The notes below the pieces were generated by a model that had not been told where the DNA came from, did not search any database, and saw nothing but the letters and a program-made list of their open reading frames with translations. A stretch of DNA of 64,000 nucleotides, taken from Okapia johnstoni. Lineage: Eukaryota > Chordata > Mammalia > Artiodactyla > Giraffidae. Of this stretch, positions 25,113 through 36,800 are shown in pieces. Position 1 is the first letter of the stretch. Every line of letters begins with the position of its first letter. The stretch lies in the NCBI GenBank assembly GCA_024291935.2, contig CM044315.1, positions 77,606,385-77,670,384 of the forward strand. Reading direction: 5' to 3'. The position numbers and the translations under genes were made by a program.

Positions 25113-25660
25113 TGGGATCACCAAGATGAAGAACAATGCCTAGAAATTCTTCCAATAGCTCTCATCTGCTCTTCCAATAATTGAATTCAGCAAACAGTGC
25201 CCAAGGTCTTTCCAGCACTGGACGCTGTTCTGAGTGCTAGGATAGTCAGTAGATGGGGAAACTGAGGCTACTACACAGCCAAGAGAAAAAAGCTTGCAGC
25301 AACTCAAAGGAGACTGTGCCTGGAATAGAAGAAGGGTCCCGGTGGGGGCAGTCCTTACCCCTGCCCACAATAATGCTGGGAACCAGTGCTGCTTCCTGCT
25401 GCCTGGGACCCACTGGGAGAAAAATCATTGTTTAGCTTGCAGCTTGGCCCCTCTCCTACCACCCAGTTCTTCCTCTTCCCATTGTCTTTAGGGTACCGGA
25501 TGCAGCTGCCGACACAGCAGCAAAAAGAATGGGGAAGGGGCTGGGAAAGCAGATGAAGCCTTACCAGGAGAGGTAAGATGCTTCAGCTGGTGGTCCCTTT
25601 CCAGATGAGCTGCAGACAAAGGCCCAGGCAGCAGGTCCAGCATGGCACTGGGCACCAGGT
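25113..25660. other. Intergenic, nothing firmly recognised
   Basis: Possible MIR/L2 traces near 25180-25290. No coding evidence. Confidence 0.45.
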
Positions 25661-25664
25661 GCAG

Positions 25665-25860
25665 AATTCAGGCTTTCAAGGCTCAGATCCAGATCCAAGT
25701 TCCAGTTTCTGCCACTGATGTGCTGTGTGTCCCTGGGCAAGCCTCTTGCAATCCCTGGACATCCATTTTCTTCTTGGTTAGAGCAAGCATAAGATGCTTA
25801 CTTTGGGAAGACTAATTTATCACAGTGATGATTAACACAAAAAATGCCTAATACATGAGT
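25665..25860 (+). repeat. MIR SINE remnant
   Basis: ccctgggcaagcctcttgca and ttcttcttggttagagcaag in MIR order. Confidence 0.65.
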
Positions 25861-26199
25861 ATTTTTAAATGTTCATTCCTGTTCCTTCCCTCCAACTTTT
25901 TTTTTTTCTTAGAAACAGTTTATTTTCCATCAACCCAACTTCCATTGTGGTGGAAGTTTGTGGAAGAACAGCTTACGACCACTCAGTGGTGGTTCCTACC
26001 CATTCAGTGGCCTCCTTCCCTCCAACTTTAACCATAGAAAAACACCAAGAAAAATGATGGCAAAGGGAATTCTTGTAGCAGACGGAAGCAGCATCTTCTA
26101 TTAGGTAAATGAAGATGAATTACCCAACTGGGTCACCATGAAATTATACTTAATAAATCTACAATAAATCACATTGAATAATTAATAATCACATTAATG

Positions 26200-26345
26200 G
26201 AACAGGTACATTTATTGAGCATTTACTATGAGTCAGGCACATTGCTTCTTCACACAGCTACTCTGTGAGTTACATATTATCAGGGTCAGTTTCACAAGTA
26301 TGTGACACAGAACCCCCGACTCAGAAGAGTGTGCCACAACTGGGG
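26200..26345 (-). repeat. MIR SINE remnant
   Basis: tttattgagcatttactatg and gtcaggcacattgcttctt. Confidence 0.55.
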
Positions 26346-26769
26346 CTTAATGTTCTGTGGTTACCATCTTGAAATTCTTAATCATTTTATTTTTGAATTT
26401 GTGTTTTGAAAGTGAAGGCTGATGGAGCAATGGAGCCTACATTGGGGACTTGGAGGTTCTGTTCGTACATAGTCCTGCCTCACCCCACCTCCCTCTCCCC
26501 TTCCCCAGGATAGGTTCTCAGCTGCCTGCTCCCCTGCGCCATCTCATCCTTGGCCTGGGTACAGACACAGGGAGGGCTGGGTTAGAGTACCTGAGGAAGG
26601 GCTCCTCACCCCTCTGAGTGTCCCCATGCCCAAGGAAGCACAGGGCTAACTAGTGAGCAATGAACAGTGTGACAAGCCAGGTAAGAAATCATGAGAGAAA
26701 GGGGAAAAAAAGCTTTTTTCCTGATTTTTGAACAAGGGATCTTGCATTTCCATTTGCACTGACCCCCAC
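26346..26769. other. Intergenic, nothing recognised
   Basis: No repeat family or coding signal recognised. Confidence 0.5.
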
Positions 26770-27090
26770 AAATTACATGGCTAGTCCTAGGTACTATTAT
26801 TACCACCACTTCACAAAAGTGGAGACTCAGAGAGGCTCAGTCATTTGCCCAAGGTCACACAGCTGCCAATTAGCAGAGCTCAGATGTGGACTTAGATCCT
26901 TAAGAAGAGAGGATTATGAGATCTTAAAGAGCTTCAGCCTAGGAATCAGAAGTCCTGGATCACATTTCTGATCATTGGCCCTGAGCCAGTTTGCCCCCAC
27001 TCTCTGCCTCAGCATTCCCACTCTCTGCATCAGTTTTCCCAAGTGAAAGCATTCTGTAGAGTCTTCTAAGGTAGCACAGCATCTCAAGAT
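26770..27090. repeat. Two MIR remnants in opposite orientation
   Basis: 26790-26905 is reverse MIR (ggtactattattaccacc, catttgcccaaggtcacaca); 26930-27060 is a forward MIR-like piece (agaagtcctggatcacattt, tctctgcctcagcattccc). Confidence 0.6.
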
Positions 27091-27359
27091 GTGACTTCGC
27101 CACTCACACAGAATGGGATTTTGAGCTCTGGGAACTCCACTTTGCTTACCCTCTGCACATTGTTGTAGGAGAATTCAGCAGGTATCATTCACCCTATATA
27201 AACACTATGATGTTGCTCCCTTCCCAAAAAAGCATGGAGCAGAAAGGTGCTCCATGTCATAGGTGGCTAGTGACTACTGACTACCATATTGGGTAGCACA
27301 GCTCTAGAAACAAAAGGAAATGAAAAACCAAAATAACTGCATCACGTTTGGGGGGCATC

Positions 27360-27520
27360 AAAAGCACTTTCACAAGTATTTTCTCATGTGTCTCTTCTGT
27401 GAAATAGACGTTAATTCTCACTTTGCAGAGAGGAAAACCGAAGCTCAGATTTAAATGGCTTCCATGCTGACAGAGCTAGTAGATATTCTAAATGATTTCA
27501 TCCCAGATCTCTAGATTCCA
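27360..27520 (-). repeat. MIR-like remnant
   Basis: cacaagtattttctcatgtg, gtgaaatagacgttaattct and agaggaaaaccgaagctcag. Confidence 0.5.
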
Positions 27521-27726
27521 AACCTCCACTCATACCTCTATATAACTGCCCACCCACATAGGTGTCACATATATATCCAATCTTCTACCTCTGGACTTGA
27601 CACATAAAGATAAATAAGAAACAGGCCCAGACTTTGGGTGGGTATCGCTAGACAAAGCCAGTGTGATTGACACAGTAAGAAATGTCAATATATAAAAAAT
27701 TACTTTAGGATATAAAAATTACTTTA

Positions 27727-28052
27727 GGGCTTCCCTGGTGGCTCAGTGGTAAAGAATCTGCCTGCCAGTGCAGAAAATATGGGTTAAACCCCCGATCCAG
27801 GAAGAGCCCACATGCCACGGAGCAACTAAGCCCCTGTGCCACAACTATTGAGCCTGTGCTCTAGAGCCCGGGAGCCGCAACTAGTAAGTCTATGTGCCAC
27901 AACTATGGAAGTCTGCACGTGTGCTTTGCAACAAGAGAAGCCTGTGTACCACAATGAGAGAGTACCCCCGCTCACCACAACTAGAGAAAAGCCTGCATTG
28001 CAACAAAAAAACCACTACAGCCAAAAATAAATAAATTAAAAAATAATATTTA
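27727..28052 (+). mobile_element. CHR-type SINE, long form, with target-site duplication
   Basis: gggcttccctggtggctcag to an A/T-rich tail. Identical 13-bp flanks aaaaattacttta at 27714-27726 and 28053-28065. Confidence 0.92.
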
Positions 28053-28599
28053 AAAAATTACTTTAAATGACTTTTTTCCGAGTAGTTCAAAGCACTTTGC
28101 TTTAAATACTATCTACATGGGAGACTCTCAGATTTATATTTCAGGACCCAACCTCTGCCCAGAATTCCAAATAGATGTACCAAACAGTCCATCTGAGTAT
28201 TGAATTGGCTTCTCAAGTTTGCTGCAAATCTGCTCTTTCTTATCTCAGTAAACAGCAGTTCCTTTGTTCCAGCTGTTCCAACCCAACTCTGGAATCATCT
28301 ATGACTCCTTGTTTTGCACACACCTGCTCTGTAAATCATCAGCAAATATTGTTAGCTCTATGGTCAAGAAGCATCCAGAATGCTCACCATCTCCGTTATT
28401 GTCATCATATTTACTTGTCCTTTTCTCTCCTAATTCTCTTTTCCACACAGTAGCTAGAGTGATCTTTTAAAAAATCTAAGCCAGAGCTTAAAGCACCAGT
28501 GGTTTCCCAAAGTCCTCACAGTGGTCCCTCAAGCCCTACAAGATCTGCTCCTGATGTTTGTCTGACCTCATTGCTTATAGCTCTCCTCTGGCTCTTCAG

Positions 28600-28734
28600 T
28601 GGAGAAGGAAATGGCAACCTACTCCAGTATTCTTGCCTGGAGAATCCCATGGACAGAGGAGCCTGGCGGGCTGCCGTCTATGGGGTTGCACAGAGTTGGA
28701 CACGACTGAAGTGACTTAGCAGCAGCAGCAGCAG
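28600..28734 (+). mobile_element. BovA-type SINE with AGC tail and target-site duplication
   Basis: ggagaaggaaatggcaacct to gtgacttagcagcagcagca. Identical 12-bp flanks ctggctcttcag at 28588-28599 and 28735-28746, so this is a clean, fairly young insertion. Confidence 0.93.
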
Positions 28735-28961
28735 CTGGCTCTTCAGGTCCAGCCACACCACGTTTCCACGTCACTCCTTCCTTGGGGTCATTGCACAGCT
28801 CATTCCCTCACTGCCTCCCAATCTCTAACCAAAGGTCCCCTTATCACAGAAGCACTCCCTGTCCCTTTGTCATGTTTCAGTTTTCCCCATAATATTTATC
28901 ACCTCCTGATATTTAACATGTTATTGTTCTCCTTCCACTCAAGTATAAACTGCAGGAACAG

Positions 28962-29152
28962 GGTTGGCAGATAAAACACAGGACGTCCAGTTAAAATTGA
29001 ATTTCAAATAAAATAACTTTTAAGTATGAAGATGTCCCAGACGTTACATGAGATATAGTTACATTAAAAATATATATATATTCGTTGTTTATCTGAAATT
29101 TAAACTTTCCTAAGTGTCCTGTATTTTTATTCCCTAAATCGGGCAACCCTAT
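28962..29152. repeat. Palindromic MITE-like element
   Basis: Left arm gggttggcagataaaacaca and the reverse complement of the right arm (gggttgcccgatttagggaa) form imperfect inverted ends. Inner blocks gaatttcaaataaa and, in complement, tttaaatttcagataaac also pair. Length and layout fit a non-autonomous DNA transposon; family not named. Confidence 0.55.
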
Positions 29153-29591
29153 GCTGGAAGAGAGGGACAGTGGTTATTTTGTTTATTGCTGTATCCTCAG
29201 CGGTAGAACTGTTTCTGACACATGGTAATCAATAAATAAATCAATAAATATTTACAGAATGAATGAATGAATGTGTTCAACCGCGTCATTAACCTGTAAC
29301 ACGCCTAAACCTTTAATAAACAGCTGGAGAGTCAGAGGGGTGGCACCTCTAAACTGGGTTAGTCACAACTGGGGGCCGGTGCGGTGATGAACTTCCCAAG
29401 CAAGTTCATCCAGCTGGGTGCTTTGCCTGGCTCATCCCTGCTCCTCTGGAAACGACACACGGCCCAGGACGGGTGAGAGACAGGTCCCTTGGGACCCTCC
29501 TGGGGGCGGGGCCTCCTCGACTGGGCAGAGGGACTTGCCCGCGCCAGAGCCTGCGCCTTTTAACGCCCCGCCTCCCCTACCCCCCCTTGCG

Positions 29592-29599
29592 TGACGTCA
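29592..29599 (+). promoter_or_regulatory. Consensus cAMP response element
   Basis: Perfect 8-bp palindrome tgacgtca, 13 bases upstream of a CCAAT motif inside the CpG island. Known binder class: CREB/ATF factors. Occupancy is inferred from position only. Confidence 0.7.
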
Positions 29600-29686
29600 T
29601 CGAACAGGCGGCCAATGGGAGCGCGCCTTACTGGCAGGCGGTGCCGGCGGCCGCTGCCAAAGGGGAAGTGAGCTGGGGCTGAAGCG

Positions 29687-29809
29687 ATGGCCCGGGTCTG
29701 GAGCCTGCGGCCACAGCCGCCGCCGCCGCCACCAGCGACTTGGGAGCAGCTGCGGCCGCAACCGGAGCTGGGGCCGGAGTCGCGGCTGGAGTGGAGGCGG
29801 CGCGTGTGA
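29687..29809 (+). other. Possible upstream ORF (40 codons) in the EFCAB14 leader
   Basis: ATG in strong context (gcgATGg) opens a 40-codon frame ending at TGA 29807-29809. The predicted peptide is Pro/Arg/Trp-rich and its middle comes from a CCG run. It would lie in the 5' UTR if transcription starts upstream of 29,687. It does not overlap the main start. Coding function is doubtful; a translational role is possible. Confidence 0.35.
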
Positions 29810-29870
29810 ATTCCCGAGAGTCGCCCGTACCGGAACACCTCAAACTCTGGGCGGGAGCGCTTCAGGTGGG

Positions 29871-30642
29871 CTGAGCCGCGGTCACCCCTCCTCACCGCGC
29901 CCCCAGGCCCAGACAGCAGGGCTGGGGTCTTCCCAGGCGCGGGACTGGCTCCTCTCAGGCCGAATCTTCCAGGCTGGGCTCTGGGTCTTCCTTGGCCTTT
30001 GACTCCCTTCAAACTCAGGACAGAGGCCGGAGGACGGTGATCTTCTCGGACTCGGGCATTTTCTCTGTCAGGGTTGTAGTAGCTAGGAGCCCCTTCCTGC
30101 TACCATCTAGGGAGGGACCAGCGCGTTCCCACCGTCTTTCTTTGCATCTCCCCGTCTCTTCCCATTCAGGAACCAAGTTTCTTGTTTTTCTCTCCATTGG
30201 AAATCCTGCCCCGGAAGTCCGAAACACCTATCTGTGTCCTTCCCAGCTCCTGGAGTACCCTTAGAAATACTGTCTGTTGACCAGGGTTCAGAATCTCGTT
30301 CTTGACTTGACTTTCTATCCTGAGAGACAAAAGTTGCTCCTCTCCCCAGTACCCTCTTAAGTAACTGGCACTCCATGCATAGGCCTTTACCCATTTGGAT
30401 CACCAGCTCCCTGGCCATCTCTATGTGACTTCCCCCATTCATCTGAGTTCCAGTTTCCTCTGGAGCCCAATCTCCAGCCCCTAGCGTATCTGGTCAGTCC
30501 CACCCCTGGGTGGGACTGACCAGAGGGCTCTGGCCCAGGATTCCTCACCCTGGAAGGCAGCTCCAAGGCAGGGAGAGAATTGGGCGTCGGGTACGAACCT
30601 GGCAGCTCAGGAGTGGGTGCTCCACTTACCCCACACAAGAAG
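29871..30642 (+). other. EFCAB14: EFCAB14 5' leader or first-intron region
   Basis: Either 5' UTR continuous with coding exon 1, or partly an intron. A donor-like cag|gtgggc has its GT at 29866-29867, and a strong acceptor with a long pyrimidine tract (ttcccattcag) ends at 30169, so a 304-base intron (29866-30169) in the leader is possible. GC content falls steadily from 5' to 3'. No repeat is recognised. Confidence 0.45.
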
Positions 30643-30824
30643 ATGAAAAAGCGCAAAGAGCTCAATGCATTGATCGGCTTAGCTGGGGACAGCCGGAGAA
30701 AGAAACCCAAGAAAGGCTCAGGCCACCGCCTGCTTCGCACGGAGCCTCCTGACTCAGACTCTGAGTCCAGCTCAGAGGAGGAAGAGGAATTTGGTGTAGC
30801 TGGAAATCGCTCTCGCTTTGTCAA
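30643..30824 (+). CDS. EFCAB14: EFCAB14 coding exon 1
   Basis: Encodes residues 1-60 and two bases of codon 61. The ATG at 30643 has A at -3 and begins the conserved MKKRKELN start. The reading frame stays open upstream to 30580 but has no earlier ATG there. The segment is lysine/arginine rich, then has a D/S/E cluster that looks like casein kinase 2 substrate sequence, and would be cytosolic. The donor is AA|gtgagt at 30825. Confidence 0.96.
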
Positions 30825-33800
30825 GTGAGTAAAGAAGTGCTGAGGCTGGGATGGGAAAAGGCATCTCCTTGCACTACCAAGGGGGCAAATGAAAGGGAAG
30901 GAGAGGGGAGTTCTTAGGAAGAAAAAAGTGTGTAGTCCCTGGAAGGCACAAGGGAGGAAAAATGTTAGGGAGAAGATGAGTTCAGGTTCTGAATGAAGTA
31001 TAAGTTAGAGATCTGTCTCTAAGTGTACAAAGAGCTCTGAATCTAGGGTGGAAGTGTGGACTTGGGGAATGTGCCAAGAGCCCGGTGAGAGTAGCAAAGA
31101 AGCTAAGAATAGGAACATAGGGAGAGAGCAATTTGAGAGACAAGGCCTTGTTGTTAAATTTAGGAGACACAGGGACCTTAAGACTGCAGGGTTTTTTATT
31201 TGTTTGTTTGGGTTTTTTTTTTTCCCCCTTGTTGATGGGTCTGAATCTGGTAATGGGGGAATATGATGAAGGACGTTGTGTAAAAACTATGAACCTTGAG
31301 AGAAATGGAGGGTGGGAGACAAAAAGAAGAGACAGCTTTTTTCAAACCACCTTTAGATGGTAACACCCTCCAGTAGTGAGCACAAGTGAAAGTGTTACTT
31401 ACTCAGTCATGTCCAGCTCTTTGTGACTTCATGGACTGTAGCCTGCCAGGCTCCTCTGTCCATAGGATTCTCCAGGGAAGAATACTGGAGCAGATTGCCA
31501 TGCCCTCCTCTAGTAAACACAAAGACATTGGGAATTGGGAGTTAGGGTAGGAAGGGGCTGAAGGGAATCTTTAAAGTGCCCTTGGACTCTCTTAAGGAGC
31601 ACATTAAAAGAGTATGCTGCTGAGGATGTGAAAACAAGAGCTAGGCTGAAGCTTAGGATGCTAAAAGAGATCAAATCCTTTGAGGTTTGTTTGTTTGTTT
31701 GGAATGTCTTTGTCCTTTTATGTTAAAGGAGGAGATTGGTTTCTAATGAGCTTTGCCAGCTGAAGTAGTTCAGGGCAACCCTGGGCTTCAGCTATGAAGA
31801 TCTGATGAAGTAGAATAGTTAACTGGAACAGTTACCCTGTTGGTTTAGTTTAGACCTTGAGTGCTGGTTGACGTTTGATGTGAAATCTAACTCCTTCCTA
31901 TGTTTCCTTCCTTCTGAGCCAATCAGCTGGAGTGTATGAGGTGTCCACTTTAACCTACCGTTCTAGTTTTTTTCATTCCATTTTCAATAAAGCTTACTCA
32001 AAAGTTTATAAAGTTTCAATAAAGTGAAACTAGGTCCTCTGGAATGACTATATATTTGAGAGAGAGAACTAGATAGATAAGTGAATTACAGTAGAGTAAT
32101 AAATGGCAGAGAAAACTCTGATCTTTATGCTTCCTTAACCTGAGTCAGTTTCCAAAGACCTGAATTGATGATGATGGCAGTGAGCTGCAGTGCCCACAGG
32201 TGCTTCCTGTAACTCAGAAACTCCCCCATTTCATGAGAAGTTTGTCCCCAATAGATGAACTCTTCCTGGGTCATATTATCTTGACATATTCAACCTGCTG
32301 TTCAGATTTAAGTGTGTTACCCTATGTTCCCTGGTAAATGGGTTGGTTATTCATTAGAGATGCTAATTGCATGCCCACACATGTGCTATTTGGAATCAAA
32401 CTGTATTCATAATCCCTTTCATACTTCTGGTTGAATTTCTTCTTATGATCAGGGGAGACTATTTACGATGCTGCAGGATCTGTTATCCCCTCTGTGCGTT
32501 TGTCATCCTTGCCGCCTGTGTCGTGGCCTGCGTTGGCCTGGTGTGGATGCAAGTCGCTCTGAAGGAGGATCTGGATTCCCTCAAGGAAAAGTTCCGAACA
32601 AGTAAGTGGTCACTCTTTTCAGAGTATAATTTTGGACTCTTTGCCAGGTTCTAGGACAAAGTGAACCACACTGAGTTAAGATTTTTGCTCACTCTGATGA
32701 AGCAATTACATGTTCCTTTCAGCATTTTTTAAACTCTTTCTTAGCTGTCAGCTTGAATGCAGTAACATTTATTTTTAAATGCACAAACAAAACACAGTGC
32801 TTATGCATCATTGGGACAAATAGCATCTGAAATAATGACATTGCAGTCAACGTTTATAGCATGGAAGGGAAGAGCTGAGATCCAGCATTCTAGAACCTGG
32901 GTTAATTTCCACCTGTTGCCACTTCATGTTTCCCAACTGTAAAGTGGCAGTAGCAACACTAGGCTATTTCCTTCCTCTTCACAGGGCCATTTGAGAAAGA
33001 ATGTGGGCGTGTCTATCAGACAATATCCTCCTTAAGAAAAACCTAGAGAAGCGTAGTACTGAGCAGTAATAATAATACCCAGCATGTATGGCGTGCTTAC
33101 TCTGTGCTGAGTCACAAATAAATATTTGTCTCATGAGGCAGTGTTTCCTAAGAAACTTTTGAAGTTGAAGAGTTTTATATATTCTAAATTGTTAAGATGT
33201 AGTTTGTGCATCAACGTCCTTTCTCTGAGAGATGTGCTTGCATGGTAGCTTCAACCCGTTTTAGCCTAAAGATCTTTCTTTAGCAACACTGAGATCTTTG
33301 GTTCTAGGTTACAAGGGTTAATTTTCTAAGCTAATAAAAATCTTAAAACAACAACAGCAAATTACAAAAAAAGGAAAGAAACTTATACCCAAAAGATGCT
33401 TTACTTAGTCTTTGTTTTAACTAACAAATAATGCATAGCTATAATTACAACGTGAATTTTATTATAAGTAATAAAATTATTTTTTTTTAATTTAATTTCT
33501 AAGCTAAGGAACCAGTTTCAGGTTAATCACAAAATCACAAATACCCTAACTTTAGCAGCTTTAACATTCCAGGAAACTGACCGCTAGGCTTTCTCAAAGT
33601 CGTAAAGAAATCTGTCCCTAGAACTAGAATTTAAGTTGTTTCTTTACTTCCTAGAAGTAAGCCCTAGGTGATCACAACATCCTAGCTTTCCTTCACCCCA
33701 GTTTCTCTTTGTTGCCTGCAGTTAGTTAAGTTTCAAACCTAACCTAGGGACAGCTAATCCTTAGTGTATTAATGACGTTCCTAGGGATGTTGCTTAAAAA

Positions 33801-36800
33801 AAATATATTGAAATATTAACTTTAGTTTTCTTCTGAGCTTCTGATTCAGGAAATAGGATTGGATAGGCCACAATTCTCTGCCAGGATCATCCTGATTTCT
33901 GTGTTATAAATTGGTGGAATCAGAGTACAGTATAAGAAAGAATGAGCTTTGTATTCTAGTTATTTTACCTCCTTAATTTTGTACTTAGCAGTATTACATG
34001 GTGTTTTTCTTGGTAAGTAACAATCATAACTTGGAAAGGAGGTTCTGAGAAGCAGTGTTTTAACTATAAATAGTCACTGACGACACCTGTCTATGCCGAC
34101 ATCTCTCCGTAACTAGTTGGGCCTCCTACGTTTGTACTGCAGCTTGTTTGGGTCACATGTTTGTTGTTGCTGTTGTTGTTTAGTCACTAAGTCGAGTCTG
34201 ACTCTTTGGGTCACATAAAGCAATTATTTATTTATACATTTCAAAACATTGCTCAATTCTGCCTTCAAGGGATTTATTTCTCTGACTGCTCTGTGCCTAT
34301 GTTTTCAGGACACCAGTGTAATGCGTACCTTAGCTGAGCTTTTCATTCTCAGGAAATTTCTTTGTTTAGAAAGTCATGTTTGAAGTGTGTACACACAATA
34401 GACCTAACAATCAATCAGGCCACAAATATGTTTTGAGCACTTGTTAATACCAATTCCTGGAAATACTCTGTTCAGGAGATGCCAGGAATTGTGCCCTGGA
34501 CTGTGAGACCTGCTTTCTACCACTGAGCAGCATTCCCCTGGGACCCTGGCTATACTTGTCAGCCAGCCGAATGAAGCAGATTTGGAATTGTCAGTCCAGC
34601 TGCTCTGTGGGCTTTGGTTTGCTGCAATAGATATGCTAGTGCCTATACTATCTGAAGCAGAACTTCCTGAGAGAGCATAGACGTGGGGCCTGGGGCTCTG
34701 TAAGTCAGTCTATAGGCTGAAACTTAGTGGACCACTTGGCAAGAGGCTTTTTGAGAAAACCATTCTCTTAGCTAAATGATGTTAATCTTGTTAAACTTAT
34801 ATAATCTTTCTTTGAATTGTGTTGCTACTTTAAATATATTTCAATAAGTTTATTTTTATTTCTTGTTTTTCAAGAGGATAGTGGAAATAAGACTACCTGC
34901 TGGTCTGGCTTAAATACCTTTTTTAAAAATTCAGAGCACTTTGTCATTTATTTCATTATCTTCCAAGACACTTGCAAGGAAAGGAGGCTGGATTGCTGAG
35001 ATATCTGGAGCAGAAAGCAGAGCAGATAGGCTAGGTATTTTTTCCTTGAGGCCAATGAGGAATTTGATCCTTAAGCTAAGAGTGCTGCCTGGCCCTGAAA
35101 CTCTTCACTCCAGTTTTCTTTTTCTAGAACCAGGTACTCCAGAAGACCCCCACAGTTATGCTAAGGAAGATTCTATTCCCAGCCATTCCACTCTATCACT
35201 CAAAGGTAGACGGAGGGGAAAGAATTTGGAAGAGAAAGACAGTATTGATAAGGCAAACATCTCTGTTTCTGGTCATACAGAAGAGTAGCAGTTTGGTCAT
35301 TTCATGCAGAACTTAAAAATGGTCTTATGCTAATAAGGGTGCTAGGATGTAAGCATCTGTGACAGCTGAAGTGTTCTAGAAAGAGTGCTGGTCCTTTCTA
35401 GCATTTTCCTTTCCAAACTTTCTAGAACCAGAAAGTTTGACTGTTGAATCCTGACTTTCTCATTACAAGCTACGAAACACAGACAAGTCACTTATTCTTT
35501 CTGAGCCTACATTTTCCCATCCATAAAACATAAAGATAAATTTGTGCTACAAAAGCACTTTGGGCATTCCTGTGTCATAACATCTGTCACACTCTGTAGT
35601 AATTCTGGGCTGATGCCTCGTTCCCCACCAGACTGAGAATTTCAGGTTCTTTTGTATGCACTAGTGCCAAGTACATGGCTGGGCACATAGTAGGGGCCTA
35701 ATTACAAGATGAGTAATTACATAAAAGTATCTTGTAAACTGTAAAGATGCACAAATATAAAATATTACTATTGGCATTATGTGTTGTATCTAAAGGGCAT
35801 GTGCAGAAATCTTCATTTCCTCTTCTTAAAGATCAGGAAAAGAGCTAACTAAGTTCTTTTGAGTAGGATTATACTAAATTTTAAATGAGTTGCTTCCATG
35901 TTGAAAGAACATGAATTAGTAATTGTAAGTTTTTTTATGATTAAACTTAATCGTAAGTTTGTTTACTGTATTTCATTCCATGTATGTAATCAGAGTGCCT
36001 TTACTTGTCTTCTCTCTCCTAAAAAACCCCAAATCAAATAATGAATATAATCCTTTCCTGGCTCACACAGTCCTCAGGATTTAAACCATTTGCAGGGCTT
36101 GTCAGATTTATATGTTTATTAATTATTTTAATCCGAGTTACTTATGTGTTTGTCTTACTTCCTCTTCTACTTAATTCATATAGATTGCAGGAAAGAGAGA
36201 GACTTCCCCAGCCTTGGGATGTTTTACCGTGTGAGAATGGCAGATATGTGTGGGATAAGCTTTTCTTTATAACCTAAGTGAATTCGAAATTCAGTTGGGT
36301 GCTAAGTGCTACGTTAATTTAGACTGGTACAATATTCCTACTACATGAGGTGAACGTATTCCTGAAAACTGTGTGTAAATCAAATGTTACATTAAAAGCA
36401 CTTAGCTAAGGCTACTATTCATAAAGAACTCCTTCACATATTTTTGAAAAGTGAATAAAAATGTCTAATTTCTTTTAATAATTTTCACGTAGTGGGTTTG
36501 TTTACAGTGAGGATACCACCACCACCACCCCCCGCCCGATTTTTGTGGGGATTTTTTTGTTGTTGAATTTATTTGTTGAGTTTTCCTTGTTTAACTTAAT
36601 TAGGATAATATTAACTCCATTTTATACCCTATAATCATTTCACTGGACAAGCATTTAAATGCTTCTGTGTACCTAGGACTGTGCTGGTCCCTGGGAATAC
36701 ATGACCAAATAAGACCTGATCCCTGCCCTCAGGCAGCTCTCTTCAGTCTGATGGAGGAGATAGATAAGTAAATAATTACAGCACAGCGTGTTCAGTCCTC

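Larger units (their letters stand above)
28440..29280 (+). repeat. L2 LINE remnant split by two insertions
   Basis: L2 blocks at 28450-28587, 28747-28960 and 29155-29280: agagtgatcttttaaaa; agtcctcacagtggtccctc; tttgtttattgctgtatcct; aataaatatttacagaatga. The gaps hold a Bov-tA SINE and a palindromic element. Confidence 0.7.
29480..29870 (+). promoter_or_regulatory. EFCAB14: CpG-island promoter and 5' leader of EFCAB14
   Basis: GC-rich, CpG-dense DNA unlike either flank. Seen directly: a GC box gggggcgggg at 29502-29511, an inverted GC box gccccgcctcccc at 29564-29576, a full palindromic CRE tgacgtca at 29592-29599, and a CCAAT box at 29612-29616. No TATA box is evident, as expected of a broadly expressed CpG promoter. 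Transcription probably starts shortly after the CCAAT box (about 29,640-29,700), but the exact site cannot be read from sequence. Confidence 0.8.

Noticed and set aside
29628..30012. Minus-strand Ala/Pro-rich frames over the CpG island as a divergent gene
   Set aside because: GC-rich DNA lacks stops by composition; no splice sites or known protein features.
34941..35288. 115-codon frame in intron 2 as a stand-alone gene
   Set aside because: No ATG-based gene structure. Only the 78-bp part with matched splice phases is worth keeping, as a cassette-exon candidate.
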